Notes: a model not told the origin generated them from the letters alone. Positions 7,337 to 14,969 are shown, counted from the stretch's first letter. The stretch: 22,093 nucleotides of DNA from an uncultured Anaerobutyricum sp. (GCF_934307085.1 NZ_CAKRCF010000047.1:1-22093); one strand, 5' to 3'. Translations and numbers: made by a program.

Positions 7337-7422
7337 TAATCCAACAATATAATGATATTAAAATAATTTTTTGAAATTTAATAAAGTTTTGAGAAGGTAG
7401 AAGGGATTATAAGGTTATATTT

Positions 7423-8064
7423 ATGAAGAAAAGAAAAATATCTATTCTGGGGGATTCTATCAGTACATTTGCAGGCTATACACCAGTAGAGGCAGTTTTT
7501 TATGATTCCTATGTACAGTGGGAAACAGGAGTAAAATCTGTAGAAGATACATGGTGGATGAAGGTAATACATGCGTTGGATGGGGAACTTGGAGTGAATC
7601 ATTCACTGGCAGGAAGTATGGTATCAGGAAACTTATCCACATCTGCAATGTCGGAGAATCGAATAGCAAAACTTGGAGATAATGGAATCCCTGATATTAT
7701 TCTTGTCAGTGCAGGATGCAATGACTGGGGATTTTGTGTTTTGCCAGAAGAATTTACAGAGGCTTATCAGCTTATGCTTCATAGATTGAAAAAACAATAT
7801 CCACATACAGATATCTGGTGTGCAACACTTCCAGAAGGAAAGCAGTCAGAAGGCGAAATATTCTTTAATATTGACAGTACAATTTCCAAAAGAGTGTATT
7901 CCAATATTATCAGAGAAGCGGCAGTAAAAGCAGAAGTACATATCTCAGATTTAGCAGAGTGCCGCAGGGAGTATGAGACAGTTGACGGTGTACATCCTGA
8001 TAAAGCAGGTATGAAAACTCTTGCAGATATGTGGATTAGTGAAATAAAGAAACAATTAATTTAG
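7423..8064 (+). CDS. SGNH/GDSL-family hydrolase
   Basis: A 213-residue protein with the SGNH esterase/lipase blocks: block I ILGDSIS with the nucleophile Ser near residue 13, a block II Gly in NHSLAGSM, block III VSAGCNDWG with its Asn, and block V DGVHPDKAG with the catalytic Asp and His. Such enzymes hydrolyse esters, for example acyl or acetyl groups on carbohydrates. No signal peptide is seen, so it is probably cytoplasmic. AAGG at 7411-7414 lies 8 nt before the ATG. The next gene starts only 23 nt after the stop, so the two probably form an operon under the promoter at 7308. The substrate cannot be read from the sequence. Confidence 0.85.
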   Translation: MKKRKISILGDSISTFAGYTPVEAVFYDSYVQWETGVKSVEDTWWMKVIHALDGELGVNHSLAGSMVSGNLSTSAMSENRIAKLGDNGIPDIILVSAGCNDWGFCVLPEEFTEAYQLMLHRLKKQYPHTDIWCATLPEGKQSEGEIFFNIDSTISKRVYSNIIREAAVKAEVHISDLAECRREYETVDGVHPDKAGMKTLADMWISEIKKQLI

Positions 8065-8087
8065 GCAAAAGAAGACGGGAGTGAATC

Positions 8088-9551
8088 ATGAAAAAAAAGA
8101 ATATACTTTTTATTACCTGTTTTATTTTATTAATGGGCTTTTTTGTTATGCCAAATGGGAAAATGGATACACAGGCAGCCACAAGGACCCGATTGAATTA
8201 TAGTTCACTTAAAATGGCACAGGGTAAGACAAAGCAGATTACGGTATTAGGAAGACGTAGCAGGAAGGTTACATGGACGAGTAGCAATGCAAAGATTGCT
8301 TCTGTAGAAAAGGGAAAGATTACTGCATTAAAAGGCGGAAAAGCAACAATTACTGCAAAAGTAGGGACAAAGAGTTATCGCTGCCGAGTTACAGTGGTTG
8401 GTTTAAATGCTACAGAGCTTACATTGGCAAAAGGTAATCGGTTCCAGTTAAAAGTAAAGAATGGAAAGAATACAAAGTGGACAAGTACGAATAAGGACAT
8501 TTTAAGAGTTAGCAGAAAAGGCTCAGTGAAAGCTGTAAAAGAAGGAGTTGCTAAAATTGTCTGTAGCAGTAATGGAAAAAGAATTGTTTGTAAAGTACAT
8601 GTAGCTAAGCTTGACAAAACTGCTATTCGCCTGACGGCAGAAAGTGAGTATCAGTTAGAGGTGCAGTATGCAGGAGACGAATGCAAGTGGTCTTCTTCTA
8701 ATTCCTCGGTAGCTGAGGTAAGCCAGAGTGGAACTATTACGACACAGCCAGTGTCTGGAGTGTCTACAATTACATGTAAAAGTGGTAAGGCAGTACTTCA
8801 TTGTGATGTGACGGTAGTAAGCCCGGATAATATTTATACAGACGTAGATATATTGCCTTCTAACAGTAAGGGTGATCGATATACAGTTACGGTAAACAGC
8901 TATCCAAATGTACGAAATTATACAGTGTATAAGCAGTCAGCTTCTGTAAATGCCAGCAGTTTTAAAAACTATATGCCAAGACATGGCTGTGCTGCCAGTG
9001 GATTAGCCACAGTGCTTACAGGTTTTGGAAAAAGTATTGTACCAAAGCAAGTCACAGATAAAAGCGGTTTAGAATATAAAACGTTTGGAGCGACATCCTG
9101 GAAAAAGAACTATAATAAATATAATGATAAAAATGATGATGATAAATCAATGCCAGTATCTTTATATGGGATAAACAGAGTTTTAAATAAATATGGAATA
9201 CGTACACAATATGTACGACGATTTGAAAAAGCCAAGGCTGCCAGCCAGATTACCATTCATTTAAAAACCGGAAACCCGGTCATCATAGAGATGAAGAAGG
9301 GAAAATGGGCAAATAGTTTCCACACAATGGTCCTTCTTGGAATTACGAATACAGGTAAGGCAATTATCGCAGATTCTGCGGATCGTTCAGCCTTTGGTAA
9401 TCATCAGAGAATCAAGTATGAGACAGTAAATAACCTTTTAAGTGAAGGAATGTTTTCGTGTACAGAATCTGGAGCCAAATCAACCAATAGCTATTTCAGT
9501 ACAGCTGGTGGTGGTGGATATATTCTGGTTAATCCAGATGTAACAGAATAG
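8088..9551 (+). CDS. Secreted protein with three BIG_2 domains and a C39/papain-like peptidase domain
   Basis: A 487-residue exported protein. The signal peptide is MKKKN plus a hydrophobic core to about residue 21, with probable cleavage near TQAATR (~31). Three bacterial Ig-like group 2 domains follow at about 35-105, 107-173 and 176-245, each with the WTSSNAKIASVEKGKITAL type of pattern (VTWTSSN, TKWTSTN, CKWSSSN). The C-terminal domain (~262-484) resembles the C39_2 papain-like fold: RHGCAASG with Cys301, MPVSLYGINRVL, SFHTMVLLG with His412 and IIADSAD with Asp429, a plausible catalytic triad. No LPXTG or membrane anchor is present. GGGAG about 8 nt before the ATG supports the start. A likely role is cleavage or binding of wall-associated or extracellular peptides; the substrate is unknown. 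Its C-terminal domain is paralogous to the gene at 13442. Confidence 0.85.
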   Translation: MKKKNILFITCFILLMGFFVMPNGKMDTQAATRTRLNYSSLKMAQGKTKQITVLGRRSRKVTWTSSNAKIASVEKGKITALKGGKATITAKVGTKSYRCRVTVVGLNATELTLAKGNRFQLKVKNGKNTKWTSTNKDILRVSRKGSVKAVKEGVAKIVCSSNGKRIVCKVHVAKLDKTAIRLTAESEYQLEVQYAGDECKWSSSNSSVAEVSQSGTITTQPVSGVSTITCKSGKAVLHCDVTVVSPDNIYTDVDILPSNSKGDRYTVTVNSYPNVRNYTVYKQSASVNASSFKNYMPRHGCAASGLATVLTGFGKSIVPKQVTDKSGLEYKTFGATSWKKNYNKYNDKNDDDKSMPVSLYGINRVLNKYGIRTQYVRRFEKAKAASQITIHLKTGNPVIIEMKKGKWANSFHTMVLLGITNTGKAIIADSADRSAFGNHQRIKYETVNNLLSEGMFSCTESGAKSTNSYFSTAGGGGYILVNPDVTE

Positions 9552-9572
9552 AGATTAGAATATCCGTTAGAT

Positions 9573-9605
9573 AGGCTGTGGCATGGTAGATGTTACAGCC
9601 TTTTG
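9573..9605 (+). terminator. Terminator after the BIG_2 protein gene
   Basis: AGGCTGT (9573-9579) pairs with ACAGCCT (9595-9601) and is followed by TTTTGTTATTTTT. It begins about 20 nt past the stop. Confidence 0.7.
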
Positions 9606-9813
9606 TTATTTTTCCTATTTTTTATTAGAAAGAAGCTTTATATGAAGTCATAATGAATTCTTCTTTCTTTTTAATTCGTTTTTTCTAATTCTTCTTCTGT
9701 TAAAAAAAGTGAAAAAATGCGGAGAAATCAAGAGAAAGGAAGCAGTTTTTTTGTGCAAAATCATGAAATAATAGAAAAAACGCGATTTTCTTACATTTCT
9801 TTTCGTGATTTCG

Positions 9814-9842
9814 TGGAAAATTAAAAAATGATGTGTTATAAT
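9814..9842 (+). promoter_or_regulatory. Probable promoter for ilvE
   Basis: A perfect TATAAT (9837-9842) sits 17 nt after TGGAAA (9814-9819), which matches the -35 consensus at 4 of 6 positions. ilvE starts about 77 nt downstream of the -10. Confidence 0.55.
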
Positions 9843-9918
9843 AACTCCAAAATTTATAATAAGATGAAATGAAGTTTTCTATAAGATTTATTTCATATTT
9901 AGAAGGGAAGTTTTCGCA

Positions 9919-10959
9919 ATGGAAAAGAAAAATATTAACTGGGGCGAGCTGGGCTTTGGCTATCAGCAGACAGAGAAAAGATTTGTAGCTAATTATAAAA
10001 ATGGTGCTTGGGATGAAGGTACCCTCACAGAAGATGCTACAATTACTCTGAATGAGTGTGCCGGTGTATTTCAGTATGCACAGACATGTTTTGAAGGTTT
10101 AAAGGCATACACAACAGAGAGTGGAGATATTGTTTGTTTCCGTCCTGACTTAAACGCAGCCCGTATGGCAGATTCCTGTAGAAGACTGGAGATGCCAGTA
10201 TTCCCTGAAGAAAAATTTGTTGAGGCTGTTGTAGAAACAGTAAAAGCGAATGCAGCTTATGTAGCACCTTATGGTTCTGGGGCTACTTTATATATCCGTC
10301 CATATATGTTTGGTTCTAACCCTGTTATCGGAGTAAAACCAGCAGATGAATATCAGTTCCGTATTTTTGTTACACCTGTAGGACCATATTTCAAAGGTGG
10401 TGCAAAACCTATTACAATCAGAGTTTCAGATTTTGACCGTGCAGCACCTCATGGAACAGGACATATCAAAGCAGGACTTAACTATGCCATGAGTTTACAT
10501 GCAATCGTAGATGCACATAATCAGGGATATGATGAGAATATGTATCTTGATCCTGCTACAAGAACAAAAGTTGAAGAAACAGGTGGAGCGAACTTTATCT
10601 TTATCACAAAAGATGGCAAGCTTGTAACACCTAAGTCAGATAGTATTCTTCCATCTATCACACGTCGTTCTCTGATGTACATTGCAGAACATTATCTTGG
10701 AATGGAAGTAGAACATAGAGAAGTACTCTTTGATGAAGTAAAGGACTTTGCAGAATGTGGTCTTTGTGGAACAGCAGCCGTAATCTCCCCAGTTGGAAAG
10801 ATTGTTGACCACGGAAAAGAAATCTGCTTCCCAAGTGGAATGGAAGAAATGGGACCTGTAATTAAGAAGTTATATGATACTCTTACAGGAATCCAGATGG
10901 GACATATCGAAGCACCAGAAGGATGGATTCAGACAATCTGCAAACATGGTGAATGCTAA
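9919..10959 (+). CDS. ilvE: Branched-chain amino acid aminotransferase
   Basis: A 346-residue fold-type IV PLP aminotransferase that exchanges amino groups between Leu/Ile/Val and their 2-keto acids with glutamate. It is of the longer BCAT-II type. Visible marks are FQYAQTCFEGLKAY, RPDLNAARMADSCRRLEMP, LYIRPYMFGSNPVIGVKPA, the PLP lysine in GHIKAGLNYA (Lys184), the family signature YLDPATRTKVEETGGANFIF, and TPKSDSILPSITRRS. GAAGGGAAG about 8 nt before the ATG is a usable ribosome site. The gene appears monocistronic: it has its own promoter and ends in a strong palindromic terminator 35 nt after the stop. No other branched-chain biosynthesis genes are adjacent. Confidence 0.95.
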   Translation: MEKKNINWGELGFGYQQTEKRFVANYKNGAWDEGTLTEDATITLNECAGVFQYAQTCFEGLKAYTTESGDIVCFRPDLNAARMADSCRRLEMPVFPEEKFVEAVVETVKANAAYVAPYGSGATLYIRPYMFGSNPVIGVKPADEYQFRIFVTPVGPYFKGGAKPITIRVSDFDRAAPHGTGHIKAGLNYAMSLHAIVDAHNQGYDENMYLDPATRTKVEETGGANFIFITKDGKLVTPKSDSILPSITRRSLMYIAEHYLGMEVEHREVLFDEVKDFAECGLCGTAAVISPVGKIVDHGKEICFPSGMEEMGPVIKKLYDTLTGIQMGHIEAPEGWIQTICKHGEC

Positions 10960-10993
10960 TTTTGATTTGTGCAGTTAAATAAACGAATCTAAG

Positions 10994-11095
10994 AAAAATA
11001 GTCCATATTGATGATTTTAGTCATTGTGTGTTGAATATTTGCTTGAATGCTTACATCCAACACTTGCTCTGAGGTCATCAGTATGGACTATTTTT
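10994..11095 (+). terminator. Palindromic terminator after ilvE, family II copy A
   Basis: Left arm 10994-11014 and right arm 11075-11095 form a 21-bp stem with one G-U pair, then a T-run. The 60-nt interior is far longer than a terminator needs and is clearly similar to the interior of the palindrome at 16881-16978 read on the other strand (TTTAGTC, TTGAAT, GCTT, ACATCCAA, CTTGCTC and GAGG in the same order). Confidence 0.82.
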
Positions 11096-11122
11096 TTATT
11101 TTACAAAATGCATAAGTAAATG

Positions 11123-11151
11123 CTGAAAAAATTACCATTTTATGATATAAT
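11123..11151 (+). promoter_or_regulatory. Probable promoter for glgB
   Basis: A perfect TATAAT (11146-11151) lies 17 nt after CTGAAA (11123-11128), which matches the -35 consensus at 4 of 6. It sits between the ilvE terminator and the hairpin at 11183. Confidence 0.5.
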
Positions 11152-11182
11152 AAACAAAAATATTTTGTGGTTATTCAGAGTC

Positions 11183-11218
11183 GGGCAAATTTTTGATTTG
11201 GAAGTTGCCCTTTTTTTT
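11183..11218 (+). terminator. Terminator hairpin in the glgB leader
   Basis: GGGCAA (11183-11188) pairs with TTGCCC (11205-11210), followed by eight T residues. It lies between the putative promoter and the glgB start, so it may attenuate glgB. I see no obvious antiterminator partner. Confidence 0.55.
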
Positions 11219-11285
11219 CAAGTGTGCAGAGAAATCTGAATAGTTACGGAATTTTATGAATTATGAAAGCGGGAGGACTCTGTTT

Positions 11286-13190
11286 ATGCCAGATACCAGA
11301 TTTATTACAGAATTTGACCAGTATTTATTTGGTCAGGGAACACATTATGACTTATATAATAAACTTGGCGCACATCCTACAACAATAGATGAGGAAGAAG
11401 GCGTGTATTTTGCTGTATGGGCACCAAATGCAGATGCAGTTTCTATTGTTGGCGATTTTAACGAGTGGGATGAGAATGCTACACCGATGGAACGTTTAGA
11501 ACCACTGGGAATTTATGAAATATTTCTTCCAGGAATGAAGATAGGAGACATTTATAAATATTGTGTTACCGCAAAGAATGGCACAAAAATATTAAAAGCA
11601 GATCCATATGGTTTCCAGGCAGAGCTTCGTCCCAATAATGCTTCGGTAGTTGCAGATATTTCTGATTTTAAATGGCATGACAGCCGTTGGATGAAGAAAA
11701 GAGAAAAGTTTGATTCTAAGAAGAATCCGATGTTTGTATATGAAGTACATCCAGGTTCCTGGAAGAAGCACGAACTGACAGAAGAAGATGAGGATGGCTT
11801 TTATAACTACAGAGAGTTGGCTCATGAATTAGTTCCTTATATAAAGGATATGGGATATACTCATGTTGAATTAATGGGTATTGCAGAGCATCCATTTGAT
11901 GGTTCCTGGGGATATCAGGTAACAAATTATTTTGCACCAACATCCCGTCATGGTTCTCCACAGGATTTTCAGTACTTTATGGACTATATGCATGAACATA
12001 ACATTGGTGTTATTCTTGACTGGGTACCAGCACATTTCCCACGAGATGCCTTTGGGCTTGCAGAGTTTGATGGAACCTGTCTTTACGAATATGCTGATCC
12101 AAGAAAGGGAGAGCATCCGGACTGGGGAACAAAGGTATTTGATTATGGCAAGACAGAAGTACAGAACTTCCTTATCTGTAATGCACTTTTCTGGTTAGAA
12201 AAGTATCATGTAGATGGGCTTCGTGTAGATGCCGTTGCGTCTATGCTTTATCTTGATTATGGCCGTGAAGATGGACAGTGGGTTCCAAATATTTATGGGG
12301 GTAATGAGAATCTTGAGGCCATTGAATTTTTCAAACATTTGAATACAATTGTTAAAAAGAGAAATCCGGGAATTGTTATGATTGCAGAGGAGTCCACAGC
12401 ATGGCCAAAAGTAACTGATCGGGCCGAGTATGGTGGATTGGATTTTGATCTTAAGTGGAATATGGGATGGATGCATGACTTTTTAGAGTACATGAAGCTT
12501 GATCCTTATTTTAGAAAGTATAATCATACAAAGATGAACTTTGCGATGGTCTATGCCTATGCAGAGAATTATATGCTTGTCCTTTCTCATGATGAAGTTG
12601 TTCATTTAAAATGTTCTATGATAGAAAAGATGCCAGGCAGCTATGAAGATAAGTTCAGGAACCTTATGGCAGGCTATGCTTTTATGACAGGACATCCAGG
12701 AAAGAAGCTTCTTTTCATGGGACAGGATTTTGGACAGCATAGAGAGTGGAGTGAGAAGAGAGAACTTGACTGGTTCCTGCTTGATAAAGAACCAAATCGT
12801 CAGCTGCAGGCATTTGTGAAAGAATTGTTGCACCTCTATAAAAATAATAAATGTCTCTACGAGTACGACTGCTGGCCAGAAGGATTTGAATGGATTAACG
12901 CTGATGACGGAGAAAGAAGCATATTCTCCTTCGTAAGACATTCCGCAAGCGGTAAGAGTAATATGCTCTTTGTCATTAACTTTACCCCAGTAGAACGTCC
13001 AGACTACAGGGTAGGAGCAACGTGTCGCAGAAAGCATACGCTGGTACTTAATAGTGATGATAAGAAGTTTGGCGGTACAGGCAAGAGAAGACCGAAAGAG
13101 TATAAACCGGTGAAAAAAGAATGTGATGGAAGAAAGTATTCCTTTGGTTATAAACTGCCAGCATATGGAGTAGCAGTGTTTAAGTTCTAA
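11286..13190 (+). CDS. glgB: 1,4-alpha-glucan branching enzyme
   Basis: GlgB cuts alpha-1,4-glucan and re-attaches the piece by an alpha-1,6 bond, making glycogen branches. ATG 11286 is chosen because GGAGGA at 11271-11276 lies 9 nt ahead; the in-frame ATG at 11256 has no ribosome site. The 634-residue protein has a CBM48 domain (~30-130: YFAVWAPNADAVSIVGDFNEWD), a GH13 barrel (~150-510) and a beta C-domain. GH13 motifs: DWVPAHFP, GLRVDAVASMLY with nucleophile Asp315, AEEST (~368), and LSHDEVVH with His435-Asp436. The motif after HDEVVH is LKCSM, where most branching enzymes have GKxS. Glycogen synthase genes are not adjacent. A 160-bp palindrome begins 3 nt after the stop. Confidence 0.95.
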   Translation: MPDTRFITEFDQYLFGQGTHYDLYNKLGAHPTTIDEEEGVYFAVWAPNADAVSIVGDFNEWDENATPMERLEPLGIYEIFLPGMKIGDIYKYCVTAKNGTKILKADPYGFQAELRPNNASVVADISDFKWHDSRWMKKREKFDSKKNPMFVYEVHPGSWKKHELTEEDEDGFYNYRELAHELVPYIKDMGYTHVELMGIAEHPFDGSWGYQVTNYFAPTSRHGSPQDFQYFMDYMHEHNIGVILDWVPAHFPRDAFGLAEFDGTCLYEYADPRKGEHPDWGTKVFDYGKTEVQNFLICNALFWLEKYHVDGLRVDAVASMLYLDYGREDGQWVPNIYGGNENLEAIEFFKHLNTIVKKRNPGIVMIAEESTAWPKVTDRAEYGGLDFDLKWNMGWMHDFLEYMKLDPYFRKYNHTKMNFAMVYAYAENYMLVLSHDEVVHLKCSMIEKMPGSYEDKFRNLMAGYAFMTGHPGKKLLFMGQDFGQHREWSEKRELDWFLLDKEPNRQLQAFVKELLHLYKNNKCLYEYDCWPEGFEWINADDGERSIFSFVRHSASGKSNMLFVINFTPVERPDYRVGATCRRKHTLVLNSDDKKFGGTGKRRPKEYKPVKKECDGRKYSFGYKLPAYGVAVFKF

Positions 13191-13192
13191 TT

Positions 13193-13353
13193 TGTAGGAT
13201 TGGAGAAATAAACAGACGAACCCTCATTTCCTGTAATCTATAAAAATGTTTCGTTTCACTGCATCCAAGCTGCTCATCCGCAACTTGAACTTGCTCTAAG
13301 GCGCATTTTTATAGATTACAGGAAAAGAGGGTTCTGTGTATTTCAATCCTACA
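13193..13353. repeat. Long palindrome directly after glgB, family II-like copy B
   Basis: The outer arms TGTAGGATT (13193-13201) and AATCCTACA mirror each other. The long inner arms 13205-13248 and 13304-13344 pair over about 40 bp, including 19 uninterrupted bases at the tip (TTCCTGTAATCTATAAAAATG side). The 55-nt interior ends CATCCGCAACTTGAACTTGCTCTAAGG, which resembles the 3' part of the family II interiors at 10994 and 16881. It is the likely 3' end of the glgB transcript. Confidence 0.78.
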
Positions 13354-13441
13354 ACATGAATTCTGATTTTCCTTCTACAGCAAAAGACAACTTCTCAAGA
13401 GAGCCTCCGCTTTGCGGCAACCCCGAATAGAAAGGATTTTT

Positions 13442-14209
13442 ATGGATTGTATACATTTGAAATTTGTAGCTGATGAAGAAGGTAGAAAGTTCCTTTCGCC
13501 GATTATCCCTAAAGAGGGTCTGAATGAAAAAACACTTGCTGTAGTGATTACAGATGGTGACTTGTCAAAAACATATCCTGTTTTTCAGCAGAAAGCAGGA
13601 ATTTATGACGATTACAGTGAATATATGACAAAGCATGGATGTGCTTGCTGTTCCCTGACTACTGCTTTAGCAGCTTTTGTGGAAAAGTATGTGGATTTAA
13701 GACCAGATAGAACGATTTCTGAGGTGGAGAGAAAGTATTTTCCCGAAGAAGTATATACGGAGAATTATAAAAAAGTAATGGCAAGACAGATGCCGGTTTC
13801 TCTTTATGGAATTTCTGTTATTTTGAAAAAAGAAGGAGTTTCTTGTGAATATATAGGAGATTTTGAGGATAAAGCTGCCCAAAAGCAGATTACAGAGCAT
13901 TTATATGAAGGGAAGCCTGTTATTATAGAAACAAGCCGAATGCGCAGAAAAGGTAAAAGAATTATTCGTTTTTTCGATAAAAAATATGCAGGTTCCTATC
14001 ATACGATGATTTTGTTGGGTGTGGATGAAGAGGGGCAGGTAGTCTTTACTGATTCTGCAACAAGAGACTGGGCAGGCGAGCAGCAAAGATTAAAGAGGGC
14101 AGGATTGCCAGAACTTATTTCGTATATGTTTCCGCAGAAAAAAGTAGGGGATACCCATTTGTATTTTAGTAGAAAAAGGAATACGGGTGGTTATATTCTG
14201 ATTTGTTAA
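13442..14209 (+). CDS. C39/papain-like domain protein without signal peptide
   Basis: A 255-residue protein of the C39_2-like papain fold. The proposed triad is Cys67 in KHGCACCSL, His187 in SYHTMILLG and Asp204 in VFTDSATRD. It shares a chain of blocks with residues ~295-484 of the BIG_2 protein at 8088: HGCA, MPVSLYGI..ILKKEG, KPVIIE, HTMILLG, DSA.R, QQRLK and GGYIL, so the two are paralogues. Unlike that protein it has no signal peptide or BIG_2 domains and is predicted cytoplasmic. ATG 13442 is preferred over an upstream TTG at 13412, since AAAGGA (13431-13436) lies 5 nt ahead. The substrate and role are unknown. No partner gene such as a peptide exporter is adjacent. Confidence 0.75.
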   Translation: MDCIHLKFVADEEGRKFLSPIIPKEGLNEKTLAVVITDGDLSKTYPVFQQKAGIYDDYSEYMTKHGCACCSLTTALAAFVEKYVDLRPDRTISEVERKYFPEEVYTENYKKVMARQMPVSLYGISVILKKEGVSCEYIGDFEDKAAQKQITEHLYEGKPVIIETSRMRRKGKRIIRFFDKKYAGSYHTMILLGVDEEGQVVFTDSATRDWAGEQQRLKRAGLPELISYMFPQKKVGDTHLYFSRKRNTGGYILIC

Positions 14210-14295
14210 ACAAAAATTCCAGAAAGAGATTACGAGAAGAAACCAGACGATACAGCTGCATAGAAGTAAGTCGGAACAGGTAGAAGTAGTTTGTC
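14210..14295. other. Spacer with no recognised feature
   Basis: A short purine-rich spacer between the C39-like gene and the sigma-54 regulator-like fragment. I saw no terminator with a clear stem, which is unusual for this window. Confidence 0.4.
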
Positions 14296-14445
14296 ATGGA
14301 AGTGTTAAGAGAAATGCAGAATACTGTAATTTTATATGCAAATATTCTGTCACAGATTTTAAAGATGGATGTAACGATTGTAGATACGAATCTTCGGAGA
14401 GTGGCAGGAACTGGCCGGAGAAAAATAAATAAAAATCTTACTTGA
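14296..14445 (+). pseudogene. Fragment resembling the N-terminus of a sigma-54-dependent regulator
   Basis: A 49-codon reading frame begins MEVLREMQNTVILYANIL and continues with KMDVTIVDTNLRRVAGTG. The VxIVDxNLxRxAGTG pattern, preceded by a YAxILSxxLK helix, is what I know from the start of the N-terminal sensor region of clostridial sigma-54-interacting regulators. Those proteins continue for several hundred residues with an AAA+ domain and a Fis-type helix-turn-helix; here a stop follows at 14443. The ribosome site is weak. The stop overlaps the TTGACA of the tyrS promoter. It is most likely a gene remnant left by deletion. A small real protein cannot be excluded. Confidence 0.45.
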
Positions 14446-14470
14446 CAAAATTTTCAAGTTTTACTACAAT
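14442..14470 (+). promoter_or_regulatory. Promoter of the tyrS leader
   Basis: A perfect TTGACA (14442-14447) and TACAAT (14465-14470) are 17 nt apart. It is the only strong promoter before the T-box, so it probably drives the structured element at 14480, the T-box and tyrS as one transcript. Confidence 0.8.
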
Positions 14471-14479
14471 AAGAAACAT

Positions 14480-14559
14480 GATGTTTATCCGCGCAGGACG
14501 GATATACTATCCTATTAATATGGGCAGTACAGAATTTGTAGTATAGAAACATCATTTTT
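14480..14559 (+). ncRNA. Compact three-way-junction element, class unknown
   Basis: Starting just after the promoter, GATGTTT (14480-14486) pairs with AAACATC (14547-14553) to close a junction. The next bases form ATCCG/CGGAT (14487-14491 with 14499-14503), then ATACTA/TAGTAT (14504-14509 with 14539-14544), inside which CCTAT/ATGGG (14511-14515 with 14520-14524) forms another hairpin. A T-run follows at 14555. It may be an intrinsic terminator, a short RNA or an extra control layer before the T-box. It matches no riboswitch I know. Confidence 0.5.
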
Positions 14560-14584
14560 ATATGAATTTCAACATGAATTTCAG

Positions 14585-14952
14585 AAACGAGAAAGACAAA
14601 GACGGAAACAAGTAGCTTTTATTCATGCATTCCAGAGAGTGACCGGCTGGTGGGAGGTCATGTGCCAGATAATAAGTGAATACATTCCTGAGTTGCACAC
14701 CGAATGAGACAGGTATTTATTTAGATTTATCAGATTGCCAGAACTTTTAATATTAAATGTGACTAGATTTAAGAACTTGTTTAGAGTGATGGAAGAGATA
14801 AGATTTGTTTTTAGTAGGCTGTGACGGAGCGGCGGCCGTTATCCGCAGAGGCGTTGTTTGACGCTCGTTTGAGGCAGGGCATTTTGCTTTGCGAAAAAAG
14901 GTGGTACCACGAAGTTATATCTCGTCCTTTTATTAGGACGGGATTTTTTTAT
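14585..14952 (+). promoter_or_regulatory. Tyrosine T-box riboswitch leader
   Basis: T-box leaders sense uncharged tRNA and let transcription continue into aminoacyl-tRNA synthetase genes. Here a stem I region (14600-14715) holds the AGAGAGTGACCGGCTGGTGG start and a specifier TAC in GTGAATACATTCCTGAG at about 14680, the tyrosine codon. A GC-rich stem lies at 14820-14885. The T-box antiterminator sequence AAGGTGGTACCACG is at 14898-14911. The competing terminator is CGTCCT/AGGACG (14923-14928 with 14935-14940), then seven T. The specifier agrees with the downstream tyrS. The exact 5' boundary of stem I is not certain. Confidence 0.9.
14923..14952 (+). terminator. T-box terminator hairpin
   Basis: CGTCCT (14923-14928) pairs with AGGACG (14935-14940) over a TTTATT loop and is followed by a T-run at 14944-14950. 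Uncharged tRNA-Tyr should favour the antiterminator that uses the GGTGGTACC segment instead. Confidence 0.85.
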
Positions 14953-14969
14953 TTTATTAGGAGGATTTT

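Larger units (their letters stand above)
7034..7422. other. Intergenic region between reactivase and SGNH hydrolase
   Basis: It holds the terminator at 7116-7158 and a strong promoter at 7308-7336. Between them, 7160-7300 carries a moderately structured stretch (GTGGAAATCG through GTTGTGTAACCACAG, with a GTTGTGTAAC local hairpin) that I could not match to a known RNA class. No small gene with a ribosome site was seen. Confidence 0.5.
9552..9918. other. Intergenic region upstream of ilvE
   Basis: It holds a terminator at 9573-9605, a second weak hairpin (AGAAAGAAG 9627-9635 with CTTCTTTCT 9660-9668, followed by T-rich DNA), then very AT-rich DNA and a promoter at 9814-9842. No ORF with a ribosome site is seen, and no T-box or leucine-codon attenuator. 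Confidence 0.5.

Noticed and set aside
12606..13037. Minus-strand ORF of 143 codons inside glgB
   Set aside because: It is a shadow of the glgB frame with no ribosome site and no domain pattern.
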